A DNA stretch of 64,000 bases from NCBI GenBank assembly GCA_940337035.1, contig OW679197.1, positions 58,797,903 through 58,861,902 on the forward strand, read 5' to 3'. Below, in pieces: positions 23,273-32,630 of the stretch (positions within the stretch are counted from its first letter, which is position 1; each line of letters begins with the position of its first letter). The position numbers and the translations under genes were made by a program. Source of the stretch: Agriotes lineatus (Eukaryota; Arthropoda; Insecta; Coleoptera; Elateridae). The notes beneath the pieces are model-generated. The model was given only the letters and a program-made list of their open reading frames with translations. It searched no databases and had not been told where the DNA came from.

Positions 23273-26200
23273 ATGGAAAACTTTTCCACCCTATCCGTTT
23301 ACGACATTTTAAACTGGTTCAATCGAGGCGTATTTACGAACGATCGTTTTATTCTGCTGGCACATGATATATTGTGGTATAAGTTTGCGTGTGGTGATAG
23401 TTTCATCCCTATTGATCATAGGGAAACTTTTAATAAACTAGTCAAGCGGGTAGCTGAAATACGTCAACCTGTGGTAAGTAAAATTATTGCATACACATTA
23501 TTTAACCTTATAAAAAATCCAAAATGTTTTTGAAATTATGGCTATATAACTGCTCATGTTACAATCGTTATTTGCAATAATTTCGCGGTACGTTTTTCAA
23601 CGTAGTGACACGATTCACATTTTAAACTCTGTTTACAGCTTCCCGGACAGGGGTCGACACCCTCAATTGTTTCGCTTCTTCCAAATGCCACATTTGCGAA
23701 GCCTGTTGTTAGCAGGGCGGTGCGAGGGGAATGCATGCCTAACGACTCCAATCTAGCACGGCCTGGAACTTCTAAAGACGCTTTTAATAAACTGGTCAAG
23801 CGGGTAGCTGAAATACGTCAACCTGTGGTAAGTAACATTATTGCATACACATTATTTAACCTTATAAAAATCCAAAATGTTTTTGAAATTATGGCTATAT
23901 AACTGCTCATGTTACAATCGTTATTTGCAATAATTTCGCGGTACGTTTTTCAACGTAGTGACACGATTCACATTTTAAACTCTGTTTACAGCTTCCCGGA
24001 CAGGGGTCGACACCCTCAATTGTTTCGCTTCTTCCAAATGCCACATTTGCGAAGCCTGTTGTTAGCAGGGCGGTGCGAGGGGAATGCATGCCTAACGACT
24101 CCAATCTAGCACGGCCTGGAACTTCTAAAGACGCTTTTAATAAACTGGTCAAGCGGGTAGCTGAAATACGTCAACCTGTGGTAAGTAACATTATTGCATA
24201 CACATTATTTAACCTTATAAAAATCCAAAATGTTTTTGAAATTATGGCTATATAACTGCTCATGTTACAATCGTTATTTGCAATAATTTCGCGGTACGTT
24301 TTTCAACGTAGTGACACGATTCACATTTTAAACTCTGTTTACAGCTTCCCGGACAGGGGTCGACACCCTCAATTGTTTCGCTTCTTCCAAATGCCACATT
24401 TGCGACGCCTGTTGTTAGCAGGGCAGTGCGAGGGGAATGCATGCCTAACGACTCCAATCTAGCACGGCCTGGAACTTCTAAAGACGTAAGAATTTTTTTT
24501 AAATATGTATTATTTTATTGATATGTTAAGTGTTACAACGAATATGTTTTAATTCGTTTATTATTACGGTCGCAGGCTCAACCACCCACGCGAAGAGGTC
24601 TTGGTGTGTCAGACCCCTTTAAATATTTCGAGTTAAAAGAAAGGACGTCCAGACAAATAAAGAAATTTAACGCAACTGCCGACCGCATTACGTTTCGGTT
24701 TAAACCGGTGGAGGAAGCTGATAGCCCTTTGGTATGGTTAGAGGTAAATTACAATCATTTTTATTGGTGTTTTAAAATTCTAATAACTTATGTATTACAG
24801 AATGCTTTCGAGGAGTTACGTCTCTACGTTCTCAGGGATGCTGACGCAGCCGATCTCGTTGGTCTGGTGTTGCAGAATCCCAACTTTCCCGAAAAACCAA
24901 TAGGCCTATCATTTAGGAGAATGGATCAGGTTAACACCCCAGTAATCCTGTCGATTCTCGGCAAAATTCTCCAGAGCAATGCGAACTTCTTTGCCCAAGA
25001 CGTGATGTCTCTACAAGTTGATCGAGTTCGATTACCTGTAGGTCGTGGACGCACTCGTTGGACAGGTATGAGCTTCGAAGAATTTTGCGCCAGAAAGAAA
25101 GGTGTGTTAGTTGTGATAAACAGGGGCAATAATTGTTTGGCCGCAGCTCTCGCCCTAGCTATCGCCTTTAAATGTAATGATGCACAGCTGGAAAAAATGA
25201 CACTAGGTTATCCAGTTTTGCATCAAAGGGCTGCTCAGTTATGTGTGGAGAGCGGTGTTGATCTGTCGAATGGGGGTACTTATGATCACATTCAAAGATT
25301 TCAGAGCTATCTAACAAATTGTACGATAGTTGTATATAACTCCAGATCTGGCGATACAACATATTTCGAAGGGCCTCGTGCTAGCAAAAAAGTAACACTT
25401 AATTTATTATTAGAAAACGGTCACTATAATATTATTACTAGCTTGACGTCAGCGTTTAGTACATCCTACTTTTGCGAATTATGTAAATTACGCTTTAATG
25501 ACAAAAAAAAACACAGGCGTTGTTTGTACACATGCCCGGCTTGTCATACAATGCCTCCATGTGCTTATATGTTTGACAAGGTAACTTGTAATTCTTGCAA
25601 TAGAGATTTTAGAGGTGCTGAATGTTTGGAAAGTCATGTTAGAACCGGCTTATGTAACAAATTATACCGGTGTCTTAACTGTCTCAATAGCGTTTGGGTA
25701 GACAAAAAGAATACGCACATGTGTGGGTATAAGTTTTGCATTACGTGTCGTAAGCAGCAGCCGGTAAGGCATTTTTGTTATATGACGAAAAACGTGCAAA
25801 AAGATTTGTGTAAGAACACAAAAACTCCCATGTTTGTGTTTTATGATCTGGAATGTCGTCAAGAGAAACCCATATTGAATTCAATAAATAAATTCAGTCA
25901 CGAGCCCAATTTATGTGTCGCGTTCCAGGTATGTTTTAACTGCATGCAAAATGAGAACATTAATCAAAATTGCACCACTTGTGGTACGCGCCTTCACGTT
26001 TTTTGGGAAAATCCTGTTCAGGCGTTTTTAACTTATACGTCAAAGCTAGCCATCAAATTTAAAGTCACAGCCATCGCCCATAATATGCGCGGATATGATG
26101 GGTGTTTTGTTTTACAACAGATAATTAAAAATAGAACTGCGTGGGAGCCGAAACTAATAACTACGGGCACTAAAATTATGGCTATCATTTGTAATCAGGT

Positions 26201-28442
26201 CCGATTTATAGATTCCCTAAATTTTATACCTTTACCTTTATCGAAATTACCTAAGACATTTGATTTCCCCGAAAGTAAGGGGTATTTCCCATATTTGTTT
26301 AACAAAGCAGACAATGAAAATTATGTGGGAAATATGCCTGACAGGAGCTTTTATTCTCCCGATGAAATGACCCCCGAAGGGCGCACTTCCTTTTTAAGTT
26401 GGTATACCGAAAACGTACAAAATGGCACAATTTTCAACATGAAAGAGGAAATTTTGAAATACTGCATTTTAGATGTACATATTTTGTTTAAAGCGTGTAT
26501 AAGGTTTTGGCGAATGTTCAAGGAGGAAAATTCGGTAGATCCCTTTCAGGAGGCAGTCACTATCGCGAGCGCCTGCAATCTCGTGTTTAGAAGGCGGTAT
26601 TTAAACAATGACACCATAGGGATCATCCCCGCGGGTGGTTATAGGTTAGCTGACAAACAGTCGTGTATCGCAATAAAGTGGCTAATGTGGGAGGAACATA
26701 GTTTGCGAATTTCAATTCAGCACAGTGGTAAAGCGCGCGAATTTAGAACACCGCAAGGAATTCTGGTGGATGGTTATTGTGCCGAAAACAATACCGTTTA
26801 TGAATTTCTAGGGTGTTATTGGCATGGCTGTGAAAGTTGCTATCCACAGCAAGTCACAAATTTTGACGGCGAGAATAAAACTGAGGCAATGTTCTTGCGT
26901 AGGGAACATACAGAGGCTCGCGCACAGCGAATTCGAGATAGCGGTTTTGAGTTAATTCAAATGCCTGAATGTCATTTTAAAAACATTTTAAAAACTAACC
27001 CCGAAGCCAAACATTTCGTTGATAATATCGACATTTTAAAACAGGAGCCTTTGGACCCCCGAGATGCGTTTTTCGGAGGGCGTACTAATGCCATTAAACT
27101 GCATTACAGATGCCAAGACGACGAAAAAATTTATTACAGCGATATAACTTCTTTATACCCGTACGTCAATAAATATTGTAAATATCCCGTCGGTCATCCG
27201 AAAATACATGTAGGGCATGATGAGTGTTCACAATTACAAATGGACACTGTCGAAGGGCTAATTAAATGTACTGTTTTACCACCCTCCGACTTGTACCACC
27301 CCGTACTACCATGCAGACTTCACAATAAGCTCATGTTTATTTTATGCCGTAGTTGTGCTGAAAATTTATATCAGGGTGTTTGCAATCATGCTCCATCAGA
27401 ACGTAGTTTTGTTGGAACCTACGTTGCAGACGAGCTGCGTAAAGCAACATCTTTAAATTATAAAATTTTAAAAATACACGAGATTTGGGAGTACGAGGTA
27501 ATACAATATGACGAGGGTGCAAAAACAGGGGGACTTTTTAGCGGGTATGTAGATAATTTCCTTAAAATGAAGCAAGAATGCTCAGGTTGGCCTAACTCAT
27601 GCACGTCAGACCTAGAAAAAGAAAATTATATATATTCTTATCTTCAAAAGGAGGGGATACGTTTAGATAAGGATAAAATTCGTAACAATCAGGGGTTGAG
27701 ATATTTAGCAAAATTAATGCTAAACAGTTTCTGGGGAAAATTTGGTCAAAGGGAAAACTTAATGCAGTCGAGTATTATAACAAATCCCGGAGAGTTTTTT
27801 AAATTATTGACAGATGCGAACGTGGAAGTGCATTCATTTATACCTATTGATGATGAAGTCATTGTTGTGAACTGGTGCAATCACGCTGATAGCATTAAGT
27901 CCACGCCAACAGTAAACGTTGCTATTGCCGCATATACGACAGCCCATGCGCGATTAGAGCTCTATAAATATTTGGAGAAATTAGGGGATCGTGTTTTGTA
28001 TTTCGACACTGATAGTGCTATCTACGTCCACCGACCTGGCCAATGGAAGCCTGAAACGGGTGACTTTCTAGGTCAAATGACTGACGAACTTCAGCAGTAT
28101 GGGGTTGATAGCTACATTACAGAGTTTGTCAGTGGAGGCCCAAAAAATTATAGTTTTAAAGTTTATTCGCCATCTAACAAACGTTATAGCACGATATGTA
28201 AAGTAAAAGGTATTACATTAAATTTTAAAAATTCAGAAATTATTAATTTTGAATCCATGAAAGACATGGTATGTGGTGGTGATGCAAATGCGTCACTATA
28301 TGTAAATAGCGATAGAAAAATAGTTAGAACATCTGCGTACGAGGTTATATCCAGGCCCGAGCGAAAAATTTATAAAGTAAATTATAACAAACGCCGGCGA
28401 GTTGCAAATTCCTATGATACATTGCCATATGGATTTAAATAA
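23273..28442 (+). CDS. POLB: Protein-primed family B DNA polymerase (Polinton POLB), split by introns
   Basis: Replicates the element by protein priming. I infer six coding exons: 23273-23473, 23639-23827, 23992-24180, 24345-24485, 24576-24743 and 24801-28442, all joined in phase 0 at GT...AG introns, giving about 1,509 residues. Exons 2 to 4 are tandem copies. The N-terminal third carries an OTU-like cysteine-peptidase region (Cys near residue 408 in NRGNNCLAAAL, His near 504 in GHYNIITS), then a cysteine-rich, zinc-binding-type region. The exonuclease has Exo I YDLEC (about 645), Exo II HNMRGYDG (about 722) and Exo III YCILDVH (about 849). The polymerase has SDITSLYP (about 1075), LNSFWGKFG (about 1270), DTDS (about 1364) and GGPKNYSFK (about 1405). 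All catalytic motifs look intact. The ATG at 23273 is chosen because it opens exon 1; 24606 is a GTG inside exon 5. The stop overlaps AATAAATAAATAA, possible poly(A) signals. It is convergent with the minus-strand gene block. Confidence 0.9.
23427..24486 (+). repeat. Three tandem copies of a 353-bp intron+exon unit in POLB
   Basis: Units start at 23427, 23781 and 24134 (354, 353 and 353 bp). The first is 1 bp longer through an extra A in its intron. Each unit contains the end of one exon, a GTAAGT donor, an intron of 164-165 nt ending TTTACAG, and the start of the next exon. Copies are nearly identical; the third differs in exon bases near 24406 and 24426. Each extra unit adds a 189-nt exon, exactly 63 codons with phase-0 borders, so the array stays translatable at any copy number. 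Confidence 0.93.
24744..24800 (+). other. Probable 57-nt intron in POLB (in frame, no stop)
   Basis: GTAAATTAC...TATTACAG interrupts the conserved region with an AT-rich segment that would encode hydrophobic, unconserved residues. It is 57 nt, a multiple of three and stop-free, so the reading frame stays open whether or not it is removed. Its length and base composition fit short insect introns. Confidence 0.7.
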
Positions 28443-28765
28443 ATAAATAATATACTTACTTACTTTTACCATTGCAGTCGTATTTTTTTAAATTTTATGT
28501 GGTGCTTATTGTGTTTTATATATATATATATATGTATATATTTATTTTTATTTTATGTAGTACTCATTTTTGTGTATAGTATGAAAATATTATTATGTAC
28601 TTCAAACGATACATTGACATATGGGGTTTAAAATAAATAATATACTTACTTGCTATTACCAATGTAGTCATTTTTTTTATGCAGTGTTTATTATTGTGCG
28701 TTTAATCTTGTATTTATAGCGTATGAAATACTATTATTATATATGTATACTTCAAATTACATTTT
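28416..28765 (+). repeat. Tandem duplication of the POLB 3' end
   Basis: Copy 1 (28416-28607) starts at GATACATTGCCATATGG in the last codons of POLB and runs into the 3' untranslated region. Copy 2 (28608-28765) starts GATACATTGACATATGG and follows the same order: AAATAAATAATATACTTACTT, an ACCA(T/A)TG(C/T)AGTC block, then TACTTCAAA. Spacing is 192 bp. The second copy is noncoding and duplicates the poly(A)-like signals. A TA dinucleotide run lies at about 28517-28535. Confidence 0.8.
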
Positions 28766-29037
28766 TTTTCTTGTTATTTTCAAAAATAATTGTAACCCGA
28801 TTTTCACATAATTTCGTTATTATAAAACTGTTTGTAATGAAAAATGTAATTTTTAGTACTTGCTACTATCATTGTATTAACATTTTTTCAATTTGAAATG
28901 TTCTTGAAATACTTGTACACGAATTGTGATTTTAGAAAATAAAATAGGTCACTGTTGTATAATACATTTTATTAAATATTGTGTGCAATAATAAATATAT
29001 ATGTGTTTATTACAAGTATGTGTTTTTATTTTCAAAA
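28766..29037. other. Convergent intergenic spacer of the Polinton
   Basis: AT-rich spacer between the 3' ends of POLB (plus) and the protease gene (minus). It contains AATAAA-type words on both strands that could serve as poly(A) signals. No frame of note. Confidence 0.6.
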
Positions 29038-29508
29038 CTAAATAACATTAACTAGGTTGATTAAAATAAAGTACTGAGTATAAAGAGCTTTTACATAATT
29101 ATCGTTACAAACTAAATTATCAGTAAACATATTGACAAAGTCTGACATAGATACATTATTTATTCTAAAATATAAATACATTAAGCAGTATATGCCGCAA
29201 ACGTTAGAGCTAAAATCTTGCAAAATTTTTGGATTATGAGACCAGCTGATTGAATTTTGTTGTAAAAATTTTAAATGATAACCGCTTGGAGGGCGGCCGT
29301 ATGAATCAAAGTATTCCCCATATCCATATTGGTCTATATACACTGCATTCCAATGTTGTCCAGGTCGGTTTGCTGGATCTGTGTTGACGATGATTGCCAC
29401 AGGTCTTGCAATTCTTGTAGGGAGTTGATCAGAAGCAAAAACATAGCGTTTCACATTCAACAGACTCGGGATTGTTTGCAATATTTTCTGAACTTCCAGT
29501 GTATTCAT
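29038..29508 (-). CDS. PRO: Adenain-type cysteine protease (Polinton PRO)
   Basis: A 156-residue Ulp1/adenain-fold protease expected to cleave capsid and core proteins during particle maturation. His52 lies in PGQHWNAVYID, Asp68 in GEYFDSYG, Gln97 in ILQDFSS and Cys104 in NVCGIYC; the order His-(Asp/Glu)-Gln-Cys is that of the adenovirus protease family. Length is short, as in other Polinton and virophage versions. The ATG lies inside the 3' end of the upstream gene, overlapping it by 80 nt in another frame. It is the last gene of the minus-strand block and ends close to the POLB 3' region. No missing catalytic residue is visible. Confidence 0.93.
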   Translation of the reverse strand: MNTLEVQKILQTIPSLLNVKRYVFASDQLPTRIARPVAIIVNTDPANRPGQHWNAVYIDQYGYGEYFDSYGRPPSGYHLKFLQQNSISWSHNPKILQDFSSNVCGIYCLMYLYFRINNVSMSDFVNMFTDNLVCNDNYVKALYTQYFILINLVNVI

Positions 29509-29995
29509 TGCGCCACCAGTCGGATAAAATTAGTATGTTTTCCAATGCACATACAGGCGAACGGATGTTGTGATTGAGGCAACGTACGGCAGCAGTAGTT
29601 TTTCGCAGAACTTTTAAAGGCGGGCACTCGAGATCCTCCAAATTTACGACGATTTTATTCAGAAAACTTAGAACATCCTTCTTTTCTTGGCCCTTAACGT
29701 ACACTTTTTCAAATTTTTTGAGAAGTCTTGTTAGCTCTGTTTCAAATTCATCAAAATGTATAGTACCAGAATCCCAGGTTAGACCGTGATGTCTATGCTC
29801 CAGATAGTTTATGCCTTTTTTAACGAAATAGGGCAGAGTGTCATATTTTGCAGGGGGTTTTAAAACGAAAATTGCTAACTGGTTGCCATCTGCTGAAATA
29901 ACAGCCACTTCTTTCGGAATAAACTGTTTCTTATCACCACGGAACCCTTGCAGATCTACGAAGACACTGTCCATACTGACGAAATGTTTGAGCAT
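29429..29995 (-). CDS. DEDD-type nuclease-like Polinton protein
   Basis: A 188-residue protein with FVDLQGF near residue 12, a KEVAVI strand, and near the end CLNHN followed by PVCALENILILSDWW. This layout is one I associate with a protein found repeatedly in insect Polinton-like and other mobile loci and resembles a DEDD (RNase H-fold) exonuclease with Exo I D-x-E replaced by D-x-Q. If so, catalysis may be lost and a nucleic-acid-binding role is possible. That assignment rests on motif appearance only. It starts 30 nt after the major capsid gene ends and overlaps the protease start by 80 nt. Confidence 0.6.
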   Translation of the reverse strand: MLKHFVSMDSVFVDLQGFRGDKKQFIPKEVAVISADGNQLAIFVLKPPAKYDTLPYFVKKGINYLEHRHHGLTWDSGTIHFDEFETELTRLLKKFEKVYVKGQEKKDVLSFLNKIVVNLEDLECPPLKVLRKTTAAVRCLNHNIRSPVCALENILILSDWWRNEYTGSSENIANNPESVECETLCFCF

Positions 29996-30025
29996 GACTA
30001 AATTTAAAAAAACTGTTGTTGGTTT

Positions 30026-31339
30026 TTAACTACTAAAATCCACCAGCACATTTCTGTGTTTGTCAATTTCTACGACGTTATCGAACTCTGCATAAACTAG
30101 ACAATTAATAGTTTCTTCTAGCGCGTCTTGAAAACCTGCCTCTAAACGTAGAGCGCCATTTTTAAGAAGGTTCCAGTGTGTTGTTGCATTTGCAGCCAGA
30201 TCGGGGGTTAAATCAAAAGCAAATAGACAGTAGCCATGAGGGTAATCTTCACGTTTTATAGCGTTGCCTTCATTGAGGAAATGTATACCGCTACCGGAAA
30301 ATAGTGTGTGATATGCTTGAACGTACATGCCATTCTTAGAGAAATCAGGCTGTAGAGGTTTTGAAGGAATTTGTTGACCGTCGATGTATAGGGAGAAATA
30401 ATTGATTTTGTAGTTATTAAAATTGAAAGGGTTTGCTGCATAATGGCCGTTAAATGCTTTATTTGATACAAAACCTACAATGCATCGTTTTGGTAATTGC
30501 CCCAGAAAAATATTATCTAAAGATTTTCTTTGCACACCAGCCGGAATAGTTAACACTTTAACATCGGATCTTGTAATGGGGTATTTAGCAGGCGCAGTCG
30601 CCAAAGCTTTGGTGTGAGCCAACAAAATAGACGGGTTTATTTTCATTTTTCTCACTAGTAAGCTGGCATCACTAATTTTCACTTTGAATGTAGATCCTTC
30701 GGCTGCCATTAAATTGAAAGAATCTCGGGATCTGATAAATTTGACTTTCATTTCAACTCCGTTTATAAGAAATTTTTCTTGATTGAATAAATCGGAATGC
30801 ACATGTCCCATCATTTCGACTTGCTTACTTGCAGCAGTAAAAAATTTCCGCTTTACAAATCCTTCATTATGCGTAGTGATGTCATCCATTTTATTGGCTG
30901 TGTCGTTGTACCATAGTGTGCATGTTAAATGGGTTGATTTAGCACCATTGCCGTAATTCAGCAGAGTTTCAATGTATGAGCGGTATGCGTATGTATTGTT
31001 TGGCGGGCTCACAAGCTTCTGATTCAAATACACCTCAACTTGATTAAACATAGAGTGCATCCAATTATTAACAGGGCCTACATCATCTTTGTCGGTTAAT
31101 GGTGTATCATCTTGTTTAACAATTTTAGCAGTAATGTATAACATGGTCTGACTTAAATCGATATAATCGTTACCGTTTCCAGGCACAATAAATTCAATCG
31201 GTGCATCGTCATTAAGCGAGGAAAGCGGTTTGTAAAAAATCCATTGTCCATTTTCGATACTGGTTTGAGTTGCGGGCAGAGCGAACAAATCTAACTCTGA
31301 TTTAACACACTCACAAGACTGCGCATGCAAAAACGCCAT
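30026..31339 (-). CDS. MCP: Major capsid protein, double jelly-roll (Polinton PY/MCP)
   Basis: A 437-residue protein beginning MAFLHAQSCECVKSELDLFA, with TQTSIENGQWIFYKPLSSL, then FIVPGNGNDYIDLSQTMLYI and VNNWMHSMFNQVEVYLN. These blocks are typical of the invertebrate proteins often labelled F54H12.2-like, which are Polinton PY proteins; published structure-based work assigns PY as the double-jelly-roll major capsid protein of Polintons. It should form the icosahedral shell together with the penton-like protein 430 bp away. The frame is full length and uninterrupted. The gap to the next gene upstream is 8 nt, so it is likely part of a coordinately expressed block. Confidence 0.92.
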   Translation of the reverse strand: MAFLHAQSCECVKSELDLFALPATQTSIENGQWIFYKPLSSLNDDAPIEFIVPGNGNDYIDLSQTMLYITAKIVKQDDTPLTDKDDVGPVNNWMHSMFNQVEVYLNQKLVSPPNNTYAYRSYIETLLNYGNGAKSTHLTCTLWYNDTANKMDDITTHNEGFVKRKFFTAASKQVEMMGHVHSDLFNQEKFLINGVEMKVKFIRSRDSFNLMAAEGSTFKVKISDASLLVRKMKINPSILLAHTKALATAPAKYPITRSDVKVLTIPAGVQRKSLDNIFLGQLPKRCIVGFVSNKAFNGHYAANPFNFNNYKINYFSLYIDGQQIPSKPLQPDFSKNGMYVQAYHTLFSGSGIHFLNEGNAIKREDYPHGYCLFAFDLTPDLAANATTHWNLLKNGALRLEAGFQDALEETINCLVYAEFDNVVEIDKHRNVLVDFSS

Positions 31340-31347
31340 TGTGAAAA

Positions 31348-31767
31348 CTACTTGCTGGTAAAGATATCGGTGTAGTTGGGTTTGCTCAGCTTCTTCCTAG
31401 CGATTTTTCTTGTAGACTGATTGTAATTCAGAGTGCGTTGCCTTTTATATCCCGATCCTTCCATTAGAGTATCAATTTTTCTATCGGCTTTACGTTTGAG
31501 ATTCTTTCCAGCCTCCTGTACACGGTTATGGAACGCTTCTTTTAGCGGTCGACTTTCACTAACATCTCCTAAAATGTTAGCGCCTGTCCTTAAAGCTTCC
31601 TTTCCAACAACTTTAGCACCGGTTTTAAAAAGAGGCAGGATACTACGAAATATTCCGCCTAAAAAGCTCCCGATCCCATGACCTCTCTGGTAGGCTGCTC
31701 CTCTGTAGATAGCTCCAACGCCTTGACCTGCCTGATTGGTGTAGTATTGTTGATAAGGACAATCCAT
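31348..31767 (-). CDS. Small basic Gly-rich virion-type protein with adenain cleavage motif
   Basis: A 139-residue, strongly basic protein. The N-terminal part is Tyr/Gly-rich (GIGSFLGGIFRSILPLF near 31-47) and is followed by an amphipathic stretch (GAKVVGKEALRTGANILGDV). The second half is Arg/Lys-rich. MEGSG at 102-106 fits the adenovirus protease consensus (M/I/L)-X-G-X-G, just before a basic YKRQR segment. Position between the capsid genes and this composition suggest a minor virion or DNA-core protein comparable in logic to adenoviral pVI, pVII or pX. I do not claim homology. It starts 5 nt after the penton gene stops. Confidence 0.7.
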   Translation of the reverse strand: MDCPYQQYYTNQAGQGVGAIYRGAAYQRGHGIGSFLGGIFRSILPLFKTGAKVVGKEALRTGANILGDVSESRPLKEAFHNRVQEAGKNLKRKADRKIDTLMEGSGYKRQRTLNYNQSTRKIARKKLSKPNYTDIFTSK

Positions 31768-31772
31768 AGCAG

Positions 31773-32630
31773 CTACTGTATCCTCTTAAAGTGTAGTTTT
31801 AAACTCAACGTTCCAAACTCGAATGGCATCACACCCGACGTTTCGGTCCTTATATTTATCTCGATATTCTCAAATTCCCTCTTCATGACATTTATATAAT
31901 GAGTCGGCGAAAATATGGCGTCTTTGTGGCAACCGTAATTATAATTATCAGAGGTCACGTTAACAATGCGAAGAAGCGGAGCCAAGACATCTCCTACAAG
32001 CTGTGGTTCCACAATATCGCAGTAAATAAACATTTGTGATGGTAAACCAACCCAGATATTTGCGGGGTGGCTTGGTACAGGTGCTTCAGCTATATTTATA
32101 TCAGGTTTATAACCAAGTTGTAAGGCCAGACGTTGTGAAAATCCTAGCATTTTCAATGACGACGTTTTAATTTCAAGAGACACGCGTTTTGTTACTCTAT
32201 TATATTGAAAATTCAGCAACTTTTCTAATAACCTGTGATTGTTAATTTCGGCTGTAATATGTTCAATGTTTTCATAATTGCCGGGCTGAATACAGATTAC
32301 GTGCCATCCATCGCTACCATAGTAAATTTGTTCTCTATCACTTTTAAAATATGAATTAGCGTTTTGCAATACTTTTTTCAACTCAGTATACGTTTCTTCT
32401 CCGGCTTGCATTTTAGGTATTTCTGTGCGATAATAGACTAAATTTTCTGTATCTGTCACGGCCAAAAAGGAGCATGGATATTGCACTTCAGCAATACCTG
32501 TAACCCATTGCCCCGGTAACCTTATTCGTTTAGGGAGCTGCGTTATGAATTGTGCTGTGGTGTTATTTGGAAAATAGCTCATAGAACTATTGCTAAGTAA
32601 TGTTAGATAAAATTCTTCATCTGTATTCAT
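31773..32630 (-). CDS. mCP: Minor capsid (penton-like) protein (Polinton PX/mCP)
   Basis: A 285-residue protein beginning with FYLTLLSNSSMSYFPNNT and followed by LPGQWVTGIAEVQYPCSF. It ends with VMPFEFGTLSLKLHFKR. I recognise this start-and-end pattern from Polinton proteins assigned as the penton-like, single-jelly-roll minor capsid protein; it would occupy the fivefold vertices. The start codon overlaps the integrase stop codon by 4 nt (ATGA), so the two may be translated from linked transcripts or use internal promoters. Full length, no interruption. Confidence 0.85.
   Translation of the reverse strand: MNTDEEFYLTLLSNSSMSYFPNNTTAQFITQLPKRIRLPGQWVTGIAEVQYPCSFLAVTDTENLVYYRTEIPKMQAGEETYTELKKVLQNANSYFKSDREQIYYGSDGWHVICIQPGNYENIEHITAEINNHRLLEKLLNFQYNRVTKRVSLEIKTSSLKMLGFSQRLALQLGYKPDINIAEAPVPSHPANIWVGLPSQMFIYCDIVEPQLVGDVLAPLLRIVNVTSDNYNYGCHKDAIFSPTHYINVMKREFENIEINIRTETSGVMPFEFGTLSLKLHFKRIQ

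Noticed and set aside
22996..23367. Open frame of 123 codons just inside the left TIR
   Set aside because: It has no ATG start and overlaps the better supported first polymerase exon in another frame; no domain recognised. Treated as leader.
23554..24457. Repeated short frames on both strands, near-identical every 353 bp
   Set aside because: They are antisense or out-of-frame readings of the triplicated polymerase unit.
24606..28442. Polymerase starting at 24606
   Set aside because: The codon there is GTG, and the frame continues upstream to a good splice acceptor; a eukaryotic start is more likely at 23273.
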